Shown here one piece after another: positions 42,454 through 50,455 of a DNA stretch of 64,000 nucleotides. The translations under genes and the position numbers were made by a program. Every line of letters begins with the position of its first letter. The first letter of the stretch is position 1. Under the pieces are notes generated by a model. The model saw nothing but the letters and a program-made list of their open reading frames with translations, made no database searches and was not told where the DNA came from. The stretch comes from Prevotella sp. (GTDB taxonomy: Bacteria > Bacteroidota > Bacteroidia > Bacteroidales > Bacteroidaceae), in assembly GCA_016291085.1 (NCBI GenBank), contig JAEEVW010000007.1:1-64000 (forward strand), given 5' to 3'.

Positions 42454-43059
42454 TTAGGGGCGGAAGAGCGAGAAATTGACGCTGCCGTACTGGCGGTGCT
42501 CCAGAAAGTGGGGATGCTGGGAGAAATCGTTGTCCTTGCCGTGTTCGAGGACAAAGAGGCCGTCGGGCTTCAGCAAGCCACGCTCGATGATGAGGTCGGG
42601 CAAGGTGCTGAGTTCCTTCAGGGCATAGGGAGGATCGGCAAAAACAAAGTCGAACTGCTGGTGGCAGGACTTGACAAAGCGGAAGACATCAGCGCGAATC
42701 GCTATCATATTAGGGACAGTCCCCCTGTTATCCGCTTCGCTACTCACAGAGGGGGCAGTCCCCTTTGCGGCGGGGGCGGCAGACCCAGCGCCGAGTTTCT
42801 TCAGGCAGTCCTGAATGAAGCGATGGTGGTCGCGGTCGAGTTCGACGCTGACAACGCGACTACAGCCTCGCGAGAGCAATTCGAGTGATATGCTACCCGT
42901 ACCTGAGAAGAGGTCGAGGGCCTCAGCACCATCGAAGTCGACGTACTGAATGAGCACGTTGAAGATGTTCTCCTTGGCGAAATCGGTGGTGGGCCGCGCC
43001 TTAAACGAACGCGGAATATCGAAATGACGCCCCTTGTATTTTCCCGTTATGATTCGCAT
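42454..43059 (-). CDS. rsmD: 16S rRNA (guanine-966-N2)-methyltransferase with in-frame repeat insertion
   Basis: RsmD methylates G966 of 16S rRNA using S-adenosylmethionine. The 201 residues show the N-terminal MRIITGKYKGRHFDIPRSF, the SAM loop ALDLFSGTGSISLELLSRG and catalytic FADPPYAL. Residues about 90-116 are an extra segment (rich in Ala, Gly, Ser, Pro) encoded by a palindromic element at 42713-42763, which makes the protein about 20 residues longer than usual; the reading frame stays open. It follows the DUF3822 gene after an 18-bp-periodic array. Confidence 0.92.
   Translation of the reverse strand: MRIITGKYKGRHFDIPRSFKARPTTDFAKENIFNVLIQYVDFDGAEALDLFSGTGSISLELLSRGCSRVVSVELDRDHHRFIQDCLKKLGAGSAAPAAKGTAPSVSSEADNRGTVPNMIAIRADVFRFVKSCHQQFDFVFADPPYALKELSTLPDLIIERGLLKPDGLFVLEHGKDNDFSQHPHFLEHRQYGSVNFSLFRP
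42713..42763. repeat. REPIN-like double palindrome inside rsmD
   Basis: Two palindromes GGGACAGTCCC (42713-42723) and GGGGGCAGTCCCC (42751-42763) in inverted arrangement, with inner arms CCCCCTGT and ACAGAGGGGG, form a nested hairpin typical of paired REP sequences. Confidence 0.65.
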
Positions 43060-43131
43060 ACTTCTTTAACTTCGCTAACTTCTTTAACTTCGCTAACTTC
43101 TTTAACTTTGCTAACTTCTTTAACTTCGCTA
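43060..43131. repeat. phased 9-bp array, eight units
   Basis: Alternating ACTTCTTTA and ACTTCGCTA (one ACTTTGCTA), eight units in perfect phase. It spans exactly from the base after the rsmD ATG to the DUF3822 stop codon. Confidence 0.92.
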
Positions 43132-43899
43132 ACTCCTCAACCACACCAGCATCGTGTCATACGGCATTCCATCGATCAGCGTCACTGGGGCACGGTTGAA
43201 CTCGCCTGTGGGACTATTGACGAAGACACGTTTGACGAACTCGAGGGCACGTTCCTTCAGTTCGGGCATCTGGCTGGCCAAATGCAACTCGTCGCTCTGT
43301 GGATCCATACCGAGCTGTTTCCACACAGAGAGGATATAGAAAAGAGCGTCGTCAGGAGTAGCAACGGCATAGGCGTTCTGGAACTTGAACCGATTGTGCT
43401 CGAAACTGAACACCTCCATCTTGCGGTCGTGGAAGTAGGCGTAGAGCTTGGCGTGAGGGCCTGTGAAGCTCTTCTGATACATGTGGCGCCAGACTGACGA
43501 CATGAGCGGCTGATAGCTGACACGCACGAAGCGGTCGGCCAGCACCTGGCGCAGGTCCTTTTGCACAGCAAAAACGGCCACAGCATTCAGGTCGGGCAGA
43601 ATGGCATGCATCACCATCTGCTGTTCCTGATGCGTATAAGTATAGTGGTAGAGCTGGTCGCGCTCCTCCTCGCGGAACACGTTGACAGGAACGGTGAGCA
43701 CGGGAGAGTCGACAAGTACCAGCACACGCTCGTAGTCGTCCTGTAATAGAAGGTGGGTGCGCAGCGCCTCGCGCATGTTGGCAGCCAGCGATATGCCGCT
43801 GTTCATGGGGTAGCGCTCGTAGCGCACCGCTCCCTCGTCGTTGATGGACAGGGCAATGCCGTCGCGGCTGATTCGGATGATGAGTCGTTGTCTGTTCAT
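43129..43899 (-). CDS. DUF3822 family protein
   Basis: A 256-residue cytosolic protein of the Bacteroidetes-specific DUF3822 family, which often sits next to rsmD. An actin-like/ASKHA fold is likely: LIIRISRDGIALSI at the N-terminus and KLYAYFHDRKMEVFSFEHNRFKFQNAY in the middle. Function unknown. The stop codon (TAG) lies in the 9-bp array. It probably forms an operon with the upstream 29-aa peptide and rsmD. Confidence 0.85.
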   Translation of the reverse strand: MNRQRLIIRISRDGIALSINDEGAVRYERYPMNSGISLAANMREALRTHLLLQDDYERVLVLVDSPVLTVPVNVFREEERDQLYHYTYTHQEQQMVMHAILPDLNAVAVFAVQKDLRQVLADRFVRVSYQPLMSSVWRHMYQKSFTGPHAKLYAYFHDRKMEVFSFEHNRFKFQNAYAVATPDDALFYILSVWKQLGMDPQSDELHLASQMPELKERALEFVKRVFVNSPTGEFNRAPVTLIDGMPYDTMLVWLRS

Positions 43900-43902
43900 A
43901 GC

Positions 43903-43992
43903 CTATTTCTCCAAGATACTCAACACGCAAAGCACGGCCAACACCGCACAGACCAGCGCTAAAATGAGGTTTGTCTTTTGAATGTTCGTCAT
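43903..43992 (-). CDS. possible 29-residue single-helix membrane peptide
   Basis: The ORF encodes MTNIQKTNLILALVCAVLAV followed by LCVLSILEK: a short polar N-terminus and one transmembrane helix. It ends 3 bp before the DUF3822 start and a promoter-like TACCTTCG with TTTG upstream lies just 5' (44001-44032), leaving almost no leader. Size and context make it plausible, but no homology evidence was available. Confidence 0.45.
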   Translation of the reverse strand: MTNIQKTNLILALVCAVLAVLCVLSILEK

Positions 43993-44077
43993 TACGGCTG
44001 CGAAGGTACAAAAAAGCAAGCAAAATGCCAAAATTTTTTGGAGATTTACGCATTTTTTCGTAATTTCGCAGGCGAAT

Positions 44078-45595
44078 ATGATTACCGACGAGCTGACATA
44101 CCGCATTCGCGAGGCGCTGGGGCTGGAACCTACCGCCGAGCAGAACGAAGCCATCGAGACCTTCGCACGGTTCATGACCGACCGCCACCCGGAGGCCGTC
44201 ATGGTGATGCGCGGCTCGGCTGGTACGGGTAAGACCACGCTGGCCGCAGCCATCGTAAAGGCAATGACCACACTGGGACAGAAGCTGGTGCTGCTGGCTC
44301 CGACGGGACGTGCCGCCAAGGTCTTCTCGCTGTATGCAGGGCATGCGGCATTCACCATCCACCGGCGCATCTACAGGCAGAAATCGCTGGAGGGTCGTTT
44401 TGAACTGAGTTTCAACAATGCGCAGGACACGCTGTTCATGGTCGACGAGGCCTCGATGATAGCCAACGCGTCATCATTCTCGGACACTATCTTCGCAGGC
44501 GGGCAACTGATGGACGATCTGATCCGTTTCGTCTATAACGACCGCAACTGCCGACTGATGTTCATTGGCGATAAGGCCCAGCTGCCACCCGTGGGCGAGA
44601 CAGACAGTCCCGCCTTGCAGACAGACGTGCTGCGCAGCTATGGCCTGCACGTCCACGAGTGCGACCTGAGCGAGGTGCTGCGACAGAGTCAGGAGTCGGG
44701 CATACTGTGGAATGCGACGAGAATCAGGAGCCTGGGCACCGCCGGAGAACCAGCGGGCACTGCGGCTCACAGGAACACCTGGGGCGCCACTGTGCCCAGT
44801 GGTTTTCCGCTGGGACTGCCGAAGATTCGCGTGGCGGGGTTCGACGACATCCGCATCGTGCCTGGCAACGAACTCATCGAGACGCTGGCCGACAGCTATT
44901 CGCACGTAGGACAGGACGAGACCATCGTCGTAACACGCAGTAACAAGCGCGCCAACATATACAATCAGGGCATTCGCAACCAGGTGTTGGATTGCGAGGA
45001 CGAGCTATGCTCAGGCGACCAGCTGATGATTGTGAAGAACAACTACTACTGGCTGGAAGAAGAACTGCGACAGGCCACTGAGAAAATTGAACAGCCCATG
45101 TCGTTTCTGGCCAATGGCGACAGGGCCGTTGTGCGCCGTGTGCGCCGTGTGCATGAGCAGTACGGATTCCGTTTCGCTGAGATCACCATGACCTTTCCCG
45201 ACTACGACGACTACGAGCTGACGGTGATGACACTGCTGGACACGCTGACGTCGGAAGCTCCCGCTCTGACCCGCGAACAGCAGGAGCTATTATATAATAA
45301 GGTATTGGAGGATTATGCCGACATACCCCATAAGGCCGACCGCATCAAGAAGGTCAAGATGGACCGATACTATAATGCCGTGCAGGTGAAGTTCGCCTAT
45401 GCTGCCACATGCCATAAGGCGCAGGGCGGACAATGGGCCCACGTGTACATTGATCAGGGATACATGACCGACGACATGCTGACAGCCGACTATATGCACT
45501 GGCTGTATACGGCATTCACCCGTGCTACGGAGCGGCTGTATCTGGTGAACTGGCCAGAGAAGCAGACGGAGGAAGTTGAGAGTTCTTTGACCTAA
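44078..45595 (+). CDS. RecD-like AAA ATP-dependent DNA helicase
   Basis: A 505-residue superfamily 1 helicase. Start MITDELTYRIREALGL at 44078. Walker A GSAGTGKTTLAAAI near residue 50, LLAPTGRAAKVFS (motif Ia), LFMVDEASMI (Walker B), LMFIGDKAQLPPVG (motif III), TRSNKRANIYN, and C-terminal UvrD_C-like YAATCHKAQGGQW and LYTAFTRATERLYLV. Residues about 216-247 hold an unusual Gly/Pro/Ala-rich insertion coded by an imperfect palindrome (44732-44810). Probably in DNA repair or recombination; diverges from the DUF3822-rsmD unit. Confidence 0.9.
   Translation: MITDELTYRIREALGLEPTAEQNEAIETFARFMTDRHPEAVMVMRGSAGTGKTTLAAAIVKAMTTLGQKLVLLAPTGRAAKVFSLYAGHAAFTIHRRIYRQKSLEGRFELSFNNAQDTLFMVDEASMIANASSFSDTIFAGGQLMDDLIRFVYNDRNCRLMFIGDKAQLPPVGETDSPALQTDVLRSYGLHVHECDLSEVLRQSQESGILWNATRIRSLGTAGEPAGTAAHRNTWGATVPSGFPLGLPKIRVAGFDDIRIVPGNELIETLADSYSHVGQDETIVVTRSNKRANIYNQGIRNQVLDCEDELCSGDQLMIVKNNYYWLEEELRQATEKIEQPMSFLANGDRAVVRRVRRVHEQYGFRFAEITMTFPDYDDYELTVMTLLDTLTSEAPALTREQQELLYNKVLEDYADIPHKADRIKKVKMDRYYNAVQVKFAYAATCHKAQGGQWAHVYIDQGYMTDDMLTADYMHWLYTAFTRATERLYLVNWPEKQTEEVESSLT
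44732..44810. repeat. palindromic insertion in the helicase gene
   Basis: CTGGGCAC (44732-44739) matches GTGCCCAG (44792-44799), and CGGAGAACCAGCGGGCAC (44743-44760) pairs with 44792-44809 at 16 of 18 positions. The translated residues fall between family motifs and look like an insertion. Confidence 0.5.
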
Positions 45596-45627
45596 AGGTA
45601 CAAAGCGTACTAAAGAAACGATTAGAG

Positions 45628-45662
45628 AGTTGAGAGTTGAGAGTTGAAAGTTAAAAGTTAAA
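45628..45662. repeat. phased heptamer array AGTTGAG/AGTTAAA
   Basis: Five units in perfect phase (AGTTGAG x2, AGTTGAA, AGTTAAA x2). The rmuC ATG starts 3 bp later. The same AGTTGAG unit occurs in the last codons of the helicase gene. Confidence 0.9.
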
Positions 45663-45665
45663 AAG

Positions 45666-46925
45666 ATGATGATTGTAATATATATAATAATAGGTATAGC
45701 CTTGGGGGCTGTGGGGGTCTACTTCGTGATGAACTCGAAGCAGGCGCGGCTGGTGGTGGAACTGGCTAAGAAGGAGACGGAGATAGACATGATGAAAACC
45801 ACCAAGGACCAGTTGCACGACATGGGTGTGCTGCTGGCTGAGGCACAGGCCCGTCACCTGAATAAAGAGAATCAGGAGAGCATAGACCACATCACGCAAC
45901 CCCTGAAGCAAGCCATCAGCGAAATGCGACAAGCCATCAGCGACAACACCAAGGACCATACAGCCCAGACGGCATCGCTGAAGGAACAGTTGCGCCTGAT
46001 GATGGAAACGGGCCGTGAGATGAGCGAGAAGGCCGAGGGACTGGCTAACGTGCTGCGTCGCGACAACAAGATTAGCGGCAACATGGGTGAAATCATCCTT
46101 GGCGATTTGCTGACATCGCAGGGACTGACCGAGGGTATCCACTACGAGGTGCAGGCTCGTCTGCGCGACGAGATGGGACGTCCGCTGAAGCACGACGAGA
46201 CGGGTCGCGAGATGCAGCCCGACGTCATTCTGCACTATCCACAGGGACAGGATGCCGTCATCGACTCGAAGGTGTCGCTCGTGGCCTACCAACGCTACGT
46301 GAATGCCGAGACCCCCGAGGAGAAGGAGCATGCCCTGCAAGAACACATCAAGTCAATTCGGTCGCACGTCAACGAACTGTCGCGCAAGGACTATTCGAAA
46401 TACATCAAGGCCCCACGCGAGGCCATAGACTTCGTCATTATGTTCGTACCTTTCGAGTCGTCACTGCAGCTGGCGCTGGCCAACGACCCCACGTTGTGGC
46501 GCGACGCCTTCGAGCACAAGGTGTTTGTTACTGGCGAGCAGAACCTGCTGGGAATCCTGCACATGATACACATTGCCTGGGTGCAAAACCAACAAGCCGA
46601 GAACCAACAGAAGGTGTTCGGAATAGCCGAGCAGCTGTTGGACCGTCTGGGTGACTTCATCCAGCGCTACAACAAACTCGGCGAACACATCGAACTGGTG
46701 CGCAAGGACTTCGATGCGGCAGGCAACAAGTTGTTTACGGGTCGTCAGAGCGTCGTGCAGAAAGGCCGCGAACTCATCGACCTGGGCGGAAAGGAGAATC
46801 CCAACCGTCGAATACCCAAAGCAGAGATGTCGCTAACGGAAATCTCCGATAACTCAGAAAATTCCGAAGAATTCAAAGATTCCGAAGACTCCGAGAATTC
46901 CAGCATATCAGAAGCAGACGAATGA
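45666..46925 (+). CDS. rmuC: DNA recombination protein RmuC
   Basis: A 419-residue RmuC homologue: N-terminal membrane helix (VIYIIIGIALGAVGVYFVM), long coiled coil (about 30-135), and the nuclease-like RmuC domain (GNMGEIILGDLLTSQGL, DVILHYPQGQDAVIDSKVSL, DFVIMFVPFESSLQLAL). It limits inversions at short inverted repeats in E. coli. The last 28 residues (Ser/Glu/Asp/Asn-rich) are coded by a 9-bp repeat array (46841-46912). The stop overlaps the next gene by 4 bp. Confidence 0.93.
   Translation: MMIVIYIIIGIALGAVGVYFVMNSKQARLVVELAKKETEIDMMKTTKDQLHDMGVLLAEAQARHLNKENQESIDHITQPLKQAISEMRQAISDNTKDHTAQTASLKEQLRLMMETGREMSEKAEGLANVLRRDNKISGNMGEIILGDLLTSQGLTEGIHYEVQARLRDEMGRPLKHDETGREMQPDVILHYPQGQDAVIDSKVSLVAYQRYVNAETPEEKEHALQEHIKSIRSHVNELSRKDYSKYIKAPREAIDFVIMFVPFESSLQLALANDPTLWRDAFEHKVFVTGEQNLLGILHMIHIAWVQNQQAENQQKVFGIAEQLLDRLGDFIQRYNKLGEHIELVRKDFDAAGNKLFTGRQSVVQKGRELIDLGGKENPNRRIPKAEMSLTEISDNSENSEEFKDSEDSENSSISEADE
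46841..46912. repeat. in-frame 9-bp array at the rmuC 3' end
   Basis: Eight degenerate 9-bp units around NNATTCCGA (for example AAATTCCGA, AGATTCCGA, AGACTCCGA) encode an acidic Ser-rich C-terminus beyond the RmuC domain. Confidence 0.75.
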
Positions 46926-47476
46926 TTTACCTGAATGACGACATAGCCGGTTTTGACTTCGACGCCGCCCTGCCTCTGCTCAGCGAACAGCGCCGCGAAC
47001 AGGCCTTGAAATTCAAGTACGTGCTGGGCCGCAAGACGTGTGCGATGGCCTACCTGTTGCTCTGCGAGGGGTTGCAGAAGGAGTACGGGCTGACGGAGCG
47101 CCCCGTGTTCGAATATGGCGAGCACGGCAAACCCGCCATCATTGGTCACACAGACATCCACTTTAATTTAAGCCATTGTCGCGAGGCCGTCATCTGTGCC
47201 GTCAGCGACAAGCCCGTGGGCATCGACATCGAGAGCATCCGCGAATTCAAGGACTCGCTGGTGCGCTATACGATGAACGACAACGAGGTCAGACAGATAG
47301 AACAGGCTGCACGGCCCGACGTGGAGTTCATCCGGCTGTGGACCATGAAGGAGGCTAAACTGAAGCTGACAGGACGTGGCATCACGGACAATACGAAGCA
47401 CGTGTTGGACGGCTCGGAACACTTCGAAACCGTCGTAAATGAAAAAAAAGGATACATTTATAGTGTGATTTACTAA
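46922..47476 (+). CDS. 4'-phosphopantetheinyl transferase (Sfp/AcpT type)
   Basis: A 184-residue transferase that moves phosphopantetheine from CoA to carrier proteins. Family motifs: KPAIIGHTDIHFNLSHC, PVGIDIESIREF (Mg-binding Asp and Glu) and WTMKEAKLKLTGRG. The start overlaps the rmuC stop (ATGA), implying translational coupling. Acceptor protein unknown. Confidence 0.9.
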   Translation: MIYLNDDIAGFDFDAALPLLSEQRREQALKFKYVLGRKTCAMAYLLLCEGLQKEYGLTERPVFEYGEHGKPAIIGHTDIHFNLSHCREAVICAVSDKPVGIDIESIREFKDSLVRYTMNDNEVRQIEQAARPDVEFIRLWTMKEAKLKLTGRGITDNTKHVLDGSEHFETVVNEKKGYIYSVIY

Positions 47477-47484
47477 AAAATTAC

Positions 47485-47492
47485 TATATTTG
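47485..47492 (+). promoter_or_regulatory. -7 box of the YpfJ-type protease gene
   Basis: TATATTTG, 33 bp upstream of the start. Confidence 0.45.
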
Positions 47493-47525
47493 CAACCAAA
47501 ATATAAACATTAAAACTATAGCATT

Positions 47526-48398
47526 ATGAAATTAGACGGAAGACGCGAAAGCTCGAATGTGGAAGATCGCCGCGGTATGAGCGGTGGTGCTAAGGCCGGT
47601 CTGGGTATCGGCGGTATTATCGTAGTAGCCTTGATGGCCTGGATGACAGGTGGCAACCCCTTGGAAGCAGTGGTGCAGCAAGTACAACAGAATGGCTTCG
47701 GCGGCAATACGGAAGTCAACGAGGGACAGCGCGAATTCACTGAAGAGGAACAGGCACTGGCAAAATTCTCGACACAGATTCTGGCCGGTACGGAGGATGT
47801 GTGGACGGAAATCTTCAAGCAGCATGGTGCACAGTATCAGAACCCCACGATGGTGCTCTATACCGACGGCACACAGACCGCCTGCGGACAGGGTTCTGCA
47901 GCAATGGGACCATTCTATTGCTCAGGCGACCAGAAACTGTATATCGACCTGTCGTTCTTCACCACGATGAAGCAACAATTAGGAGCCGACGGAGACTTCT
48001 CGTATGCCTATGTCATTGCTCACGAGGTAGGACACCATGTGGAATACCTGACGGGAACACTTGAAAAGGTGCACGCTCAGATGGCCAAGCTCAGCCAGAC
48101 AGAAGCCAACAAGCTCAGCGTTCGACTGGAACTGCTAGCCGACTTCTATGCCGGTGTTTGGGCTCACCACGACAACAAGCGTTTCGGTTCGTTGGAGGAT
48201 GGTGACATTGAGGAAGCCATCAACTGCGCACAGAAGATCGGTGACGACTATCTGCAGACCAAAGCCCGCGGATATGCTGTGCCGGAATCGTTCAACCATG
48301 GTACCTCGAAACAGCGTATGAAGTGGTTCAAGCTCGGACTCGAGACGGGTGACATCTCGAAGGGTACCACTTTCCAGTGCTCAGACGCTGAACTCTAA
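47526..48398 (+). CDS. ypfJ: YpfJ-family putative neutral zinc metallopeptidase
   Basis: A 290-residue protein of the YpfJ/zinc metallopeptidase family. N-terminal MKLDGRRESSNVEDRRGM, one membrane helix (LGIGGIIVVALMAWMTGG), then the catalytic domain with the zinc motif in VIAHEVGHHVEYLTG and AMGPFYCSGDQKLYIDLSFF upstream. Membrane-anchored with outward domain; substrate unknown. Followed by a terminator. Confidence 0.92.
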   Translation: MKLDGRRESSNVEDRRGMSGGAKAGLGIGGIIVVALMAWMTGGNPLEAVVQQVQQNGFGGNTEVNEGQREFTEEEQALAKFSTQILAGTEDVWTEIFKQHGAQYQNPTMVLYTDGTQTACGQGSAAMGPFYCSGDQKLYIDLSFFTTMKQQLGADGDFSYAYVIAHEVGHHVEYLTGTLEKVHAQMAKLSQTEANKLSVRLELLADFYAGVWAHHDNKRFGSLEDGDIEEAINCAQKIGDDYLQTKARGYAVPESFNHGTSKQRMKWFKLGLETGDISKGTTFQCSDAEL

Positions 48399-48431
48399 AG
48401 AAACTAGAAAATCAAAGAGAATAAAAAATAA

Positions 48432-48464
48432 GATGGGCTCCTTTGCAGGAGCCCGTCTCTTTTT
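48432..48464 (+). terminator. terminator after ypfJ
   Basis: GATGGGCTCC pairs with GGAGCCCGTC around a 6-nt loop, followed by TCTTTTT. Confidence 0.8.
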
Positions 48465-48488
48465 AACCACATAATTCAGCTTAATTCC

Positions 48489-48656
48489 TTAGGGAAGGCT
48501 GATAGCTTCTGACGGACAAACGTCAGCGCATGTGCCACACTCTGTACACATGTCGGGGTTGATTGAATACTTGTCGCCCTCAGAGATTGCTCCAGCGGGG
48601 CACTCATCGATACATGTTCCGCATGCGATGCAGTCGTCACCAATTACGTATGCCAT
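48489..48656 (-). CDS. 2[4Fe-4S] ferredoxin, right copy
   Basis: A 55-residue ferredoxin with the same two cluster motifs (CIACGTCIDECP, CTECGTCADVCP) as the gene at 3204-3374. It lacks the final Ala and has Met for Val before the second cluster motif. It is inverted relative to the left copy and starts the mirrored block. The promoter -7 box TACCTTTG is at 48708-48715. Confidence 0.95.
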   Translation of the reverse strand: MAYVIGDDCIACGTCIDECPAGAISEGDKYSINPDMCTECGTCADVCPSEAISLP

Positions 48657-48707
48657 AATCTTATTAAAATTAAATTGTTTAACTTAAAATACTTACTAAT
48701 TGTGATG

Positions 48708-48715
48708 CAAAGGTA
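48708..48715 (-). promoter_or_regulatory. -7 box of right ferredoxin
   Basis: TACCTTTG on the minus strand, 51 bp upstream of the start. Confidence 0.5.
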
Positions 48716-48827
48716 AGCATTTTTTCGGTTCATACCTAATTTATGGTATAAAAAATGATGCTTTAACGCTTAATTTATACATTATCGAAATAATAAATGG
48801 CCCGATTGTCGCGTTATTATAAAGTAT

Positions 48828-49577
48828 ATGAAACGATTATTCTCGACACTGACTATCATCTTAGTCTGCTCGCTGACCGTCTTTGCACAAACGGATCGCC
48901 GCGTGCAGAATAAGCCATACATCGACCTGCGCCCGTTGCATTTCGGCATACTGGTGGGTCTGAACATGCAGGATATTGAGTTTGAAAACGTGGGACCGCA
49001 GAGCCTCACCTATGAGGACGGCACCGTACACGAAGAGCTGATTCTGTGTGATGCCGACAGATGGAGCCCTGGATTCAGCGTGGGCGTGCTGGGCGAATGG
49101 CGGCTAAGCGACCATTTCTCGTTGCGATTCACACCCCAGATGCACTTCGGAGCGAAACACCTGACGTTTCTGAATACAAAACTGGTTGATGCTGAGGGCA
49201 AGCCCTTCACGCAGACACAAGACTTGAAAAACACCTATGTCTCGCTGCCCATCGACCTGAAGTTTGCTGCTCCGCGCTGGAACAACCACCGCCCGTACAT
49301 CATGGCTGGCGTGAATCCCGTGATGAACCTGACAGGCGGCGATTCGGACATCATACGCCTGAACCGTTATAATACGATGGTAGAGGTAGGACTGGGCTGT
49401 GACTTCTATCTGCCGTTCTTCAAACTGATTCCAGAGTTGAAGTTCTGTTTCGGACTGGGCAATGTGCTGGACATGAACCATAAAAACGAACTGCGCGATG
49501 ATAACCTCAAAGCCTATGCAGGCAGTGTTAGCAGCGCGCAGTCGAAAATGATAGTCCTAACGTTCTACTTCGAATAA
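48828..49577 (+). CDS. PorT-family outer-membrane beta-barrel protein, right copy
   Basis: A 249-residue barrel with a signal peptide ending near TVFAQT. It shares KPYIDLRPLHFGI, DIEFENVG, PGFSVGVL, MHFGAKHL, TQDLKNTY and the ending YAGSVSSAQSKM with the left copy at 2298-3047; both are 249 aa, about 60% identical by eye. Possible type IX secretion component. It converges on the metallophosphatase with a 3-bp gap, as in the left block. Confidence 0.72.
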   Translation: MKRLFSTLTIILVCSLTVFAQTDRRVQNKPYIDLRPLHFGILVGLNMQDIEFENVGPQSLTYEDGTVHEELILCDADRWSPGFSVGVLGEWRLSDHFSLRFTPQMHFGAKHLTFLNTKLVDAEGKPFTQTQDLKNTYVSLPIDLKFAAPRWNNHRPYIMAGVNPVMNLTGGDSDIIRLNRYNTMVEVGLGCDFYLPFFKLIPELKFCFGLGNVLDMNHKNELRDDNLKAYAGSVSSAQSKMIVLTFYFE

Positions 49578-49580
49578 AGC

Positions 49581-50420
49581 TTACTTTAAATCCACCACTA
49601 TTTTGCTGACATAGACAGCAGCTTTGGTGTTCTGATCGGCGGGAACGGGTTTGCCGTCGATATTGTTTTCGTATTCCATCTGCTCCATGTTGGTATGGGT
49701 ATGACCACCCAGCACAAGGTCGATGTTACGCGAACCACGAATCATATACTGGTCGTCCTCACCACGACCACTGTTCCAACCCAGATGGGAGATACAGATC
49801 ACCATGTCGCACTTCTTTTCCTGTTTCAGCATGGTAGCCGTCTCGAGAGCCACCTGTGCAGGGTCGAGGTACTTCACGCCAGGACAATTCTTGGCAGACA
49901 CCAAACCTTCCAATTTAGGACAGACGGCAAACACACCAATCTTCACACCATTGCGCTTGATGATAATCCAGGGTTTGGTAATACCCTCCATCACCGTGCC
50001 CGTAAAGTCGTAGTTGGCACAAAGAATGGGGAAGTTGGCTTTCTTGAACTTCTCAGCCATATTATCCAGGCCGAAGTCGAACTCATGGTTTCCGATGGTC
50101 GACGCGTCGATTCCCATCAGGTTCATTAAACCAATCTCCACGTCGCCTTTGAACATGGTGAAATAGGCCGAGCCCTGCCAGAAATCGCCCGAATCAAGAT
50201 AGAGCAGGTCTGGGTGCTTTCGGCGCTCCTCCTTTAACATGGTAATACGGCGGAGGAAACCTCCCCTACCCGCTTTCAGCGTATCAGGCAATTGTGCGCT
50301 GATGGGGAAAATCTGCGAATGGGTATCGTTCGTATGAAGAATAACCAGCTGCTTGGGCTTCTTGGCCTGTCCGGCCAAGGATACCATCATCATCAATATG
50401 AAGCAAATAATTCTAATCAT
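49581..50420 (-). CDS. 5'-nucleotidase catalytic metallophosphatase, right copy
   Basis: A 279-residue metallophosphatase with signal peptide. The ATG at 50420 is preferred over an upstream TTG at 50429 inside a heptamer array. Motifs match the left copy: HTNDTHS, DSGDFWQGS, GNHEFDFG, SHLGWNSGRGEDD and GGHTHT. About 60% identical by eye to the gene at 1437-2285. It follows the C-terminal-domain gene, again with C-terminal half first. Confidence 0.9.
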   Translation of the reverse strand: MIRIICFILMMMVSLAGQAKKPKQLVILHTNDTHSQIFPISAQLPDTLKAGRGGFLRRITMLKEERRKHPDLLYLDSGDFWQGSAYFTMFKGDVEIGLMNLMGIDASTIGNHEFDFGLDNMAEKFKKANFPILCANYDFTGTVMEGITKPWIIIKRNGVKIGVFAVCPKLEGLVSAKNCPGVKYLDPAQVALETATMLKQEKKCDMVICISHLGWNSGRGEDDQYMIRGSRNIDLVLGGHTHTNMEQMEYENNIDGKPVPADQNTKAAVYVSKIVVDLK

Positions 50421-50455
50421 AATTCTCAATTGTCAATTATCAATTTTTAATTGTC
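50421..50455. repeat. phased heptamer array AATTNTC between the two 5'-nucleotidase halves
   Basis: Five units in perfect phase (AATTCTC, AATTGTC, AATTATC, AATTTTT, AATTGTC). It contains the stop codon of the upstream gene and ends at the downstream start. The left block has no array at this junction. Confidence 0.9.

Noticed and set aside
42403..42888. A 161-codon plus-strand frame opposite rsmD
   Set aside because: Antisense to rsmD and crossing the palindromic insertion; no supporting motif.
43060..43131. CRISPR array
   Set aside because: Units of 9 bp without spacers, as in the other phased arrays; no cas genes in the window.
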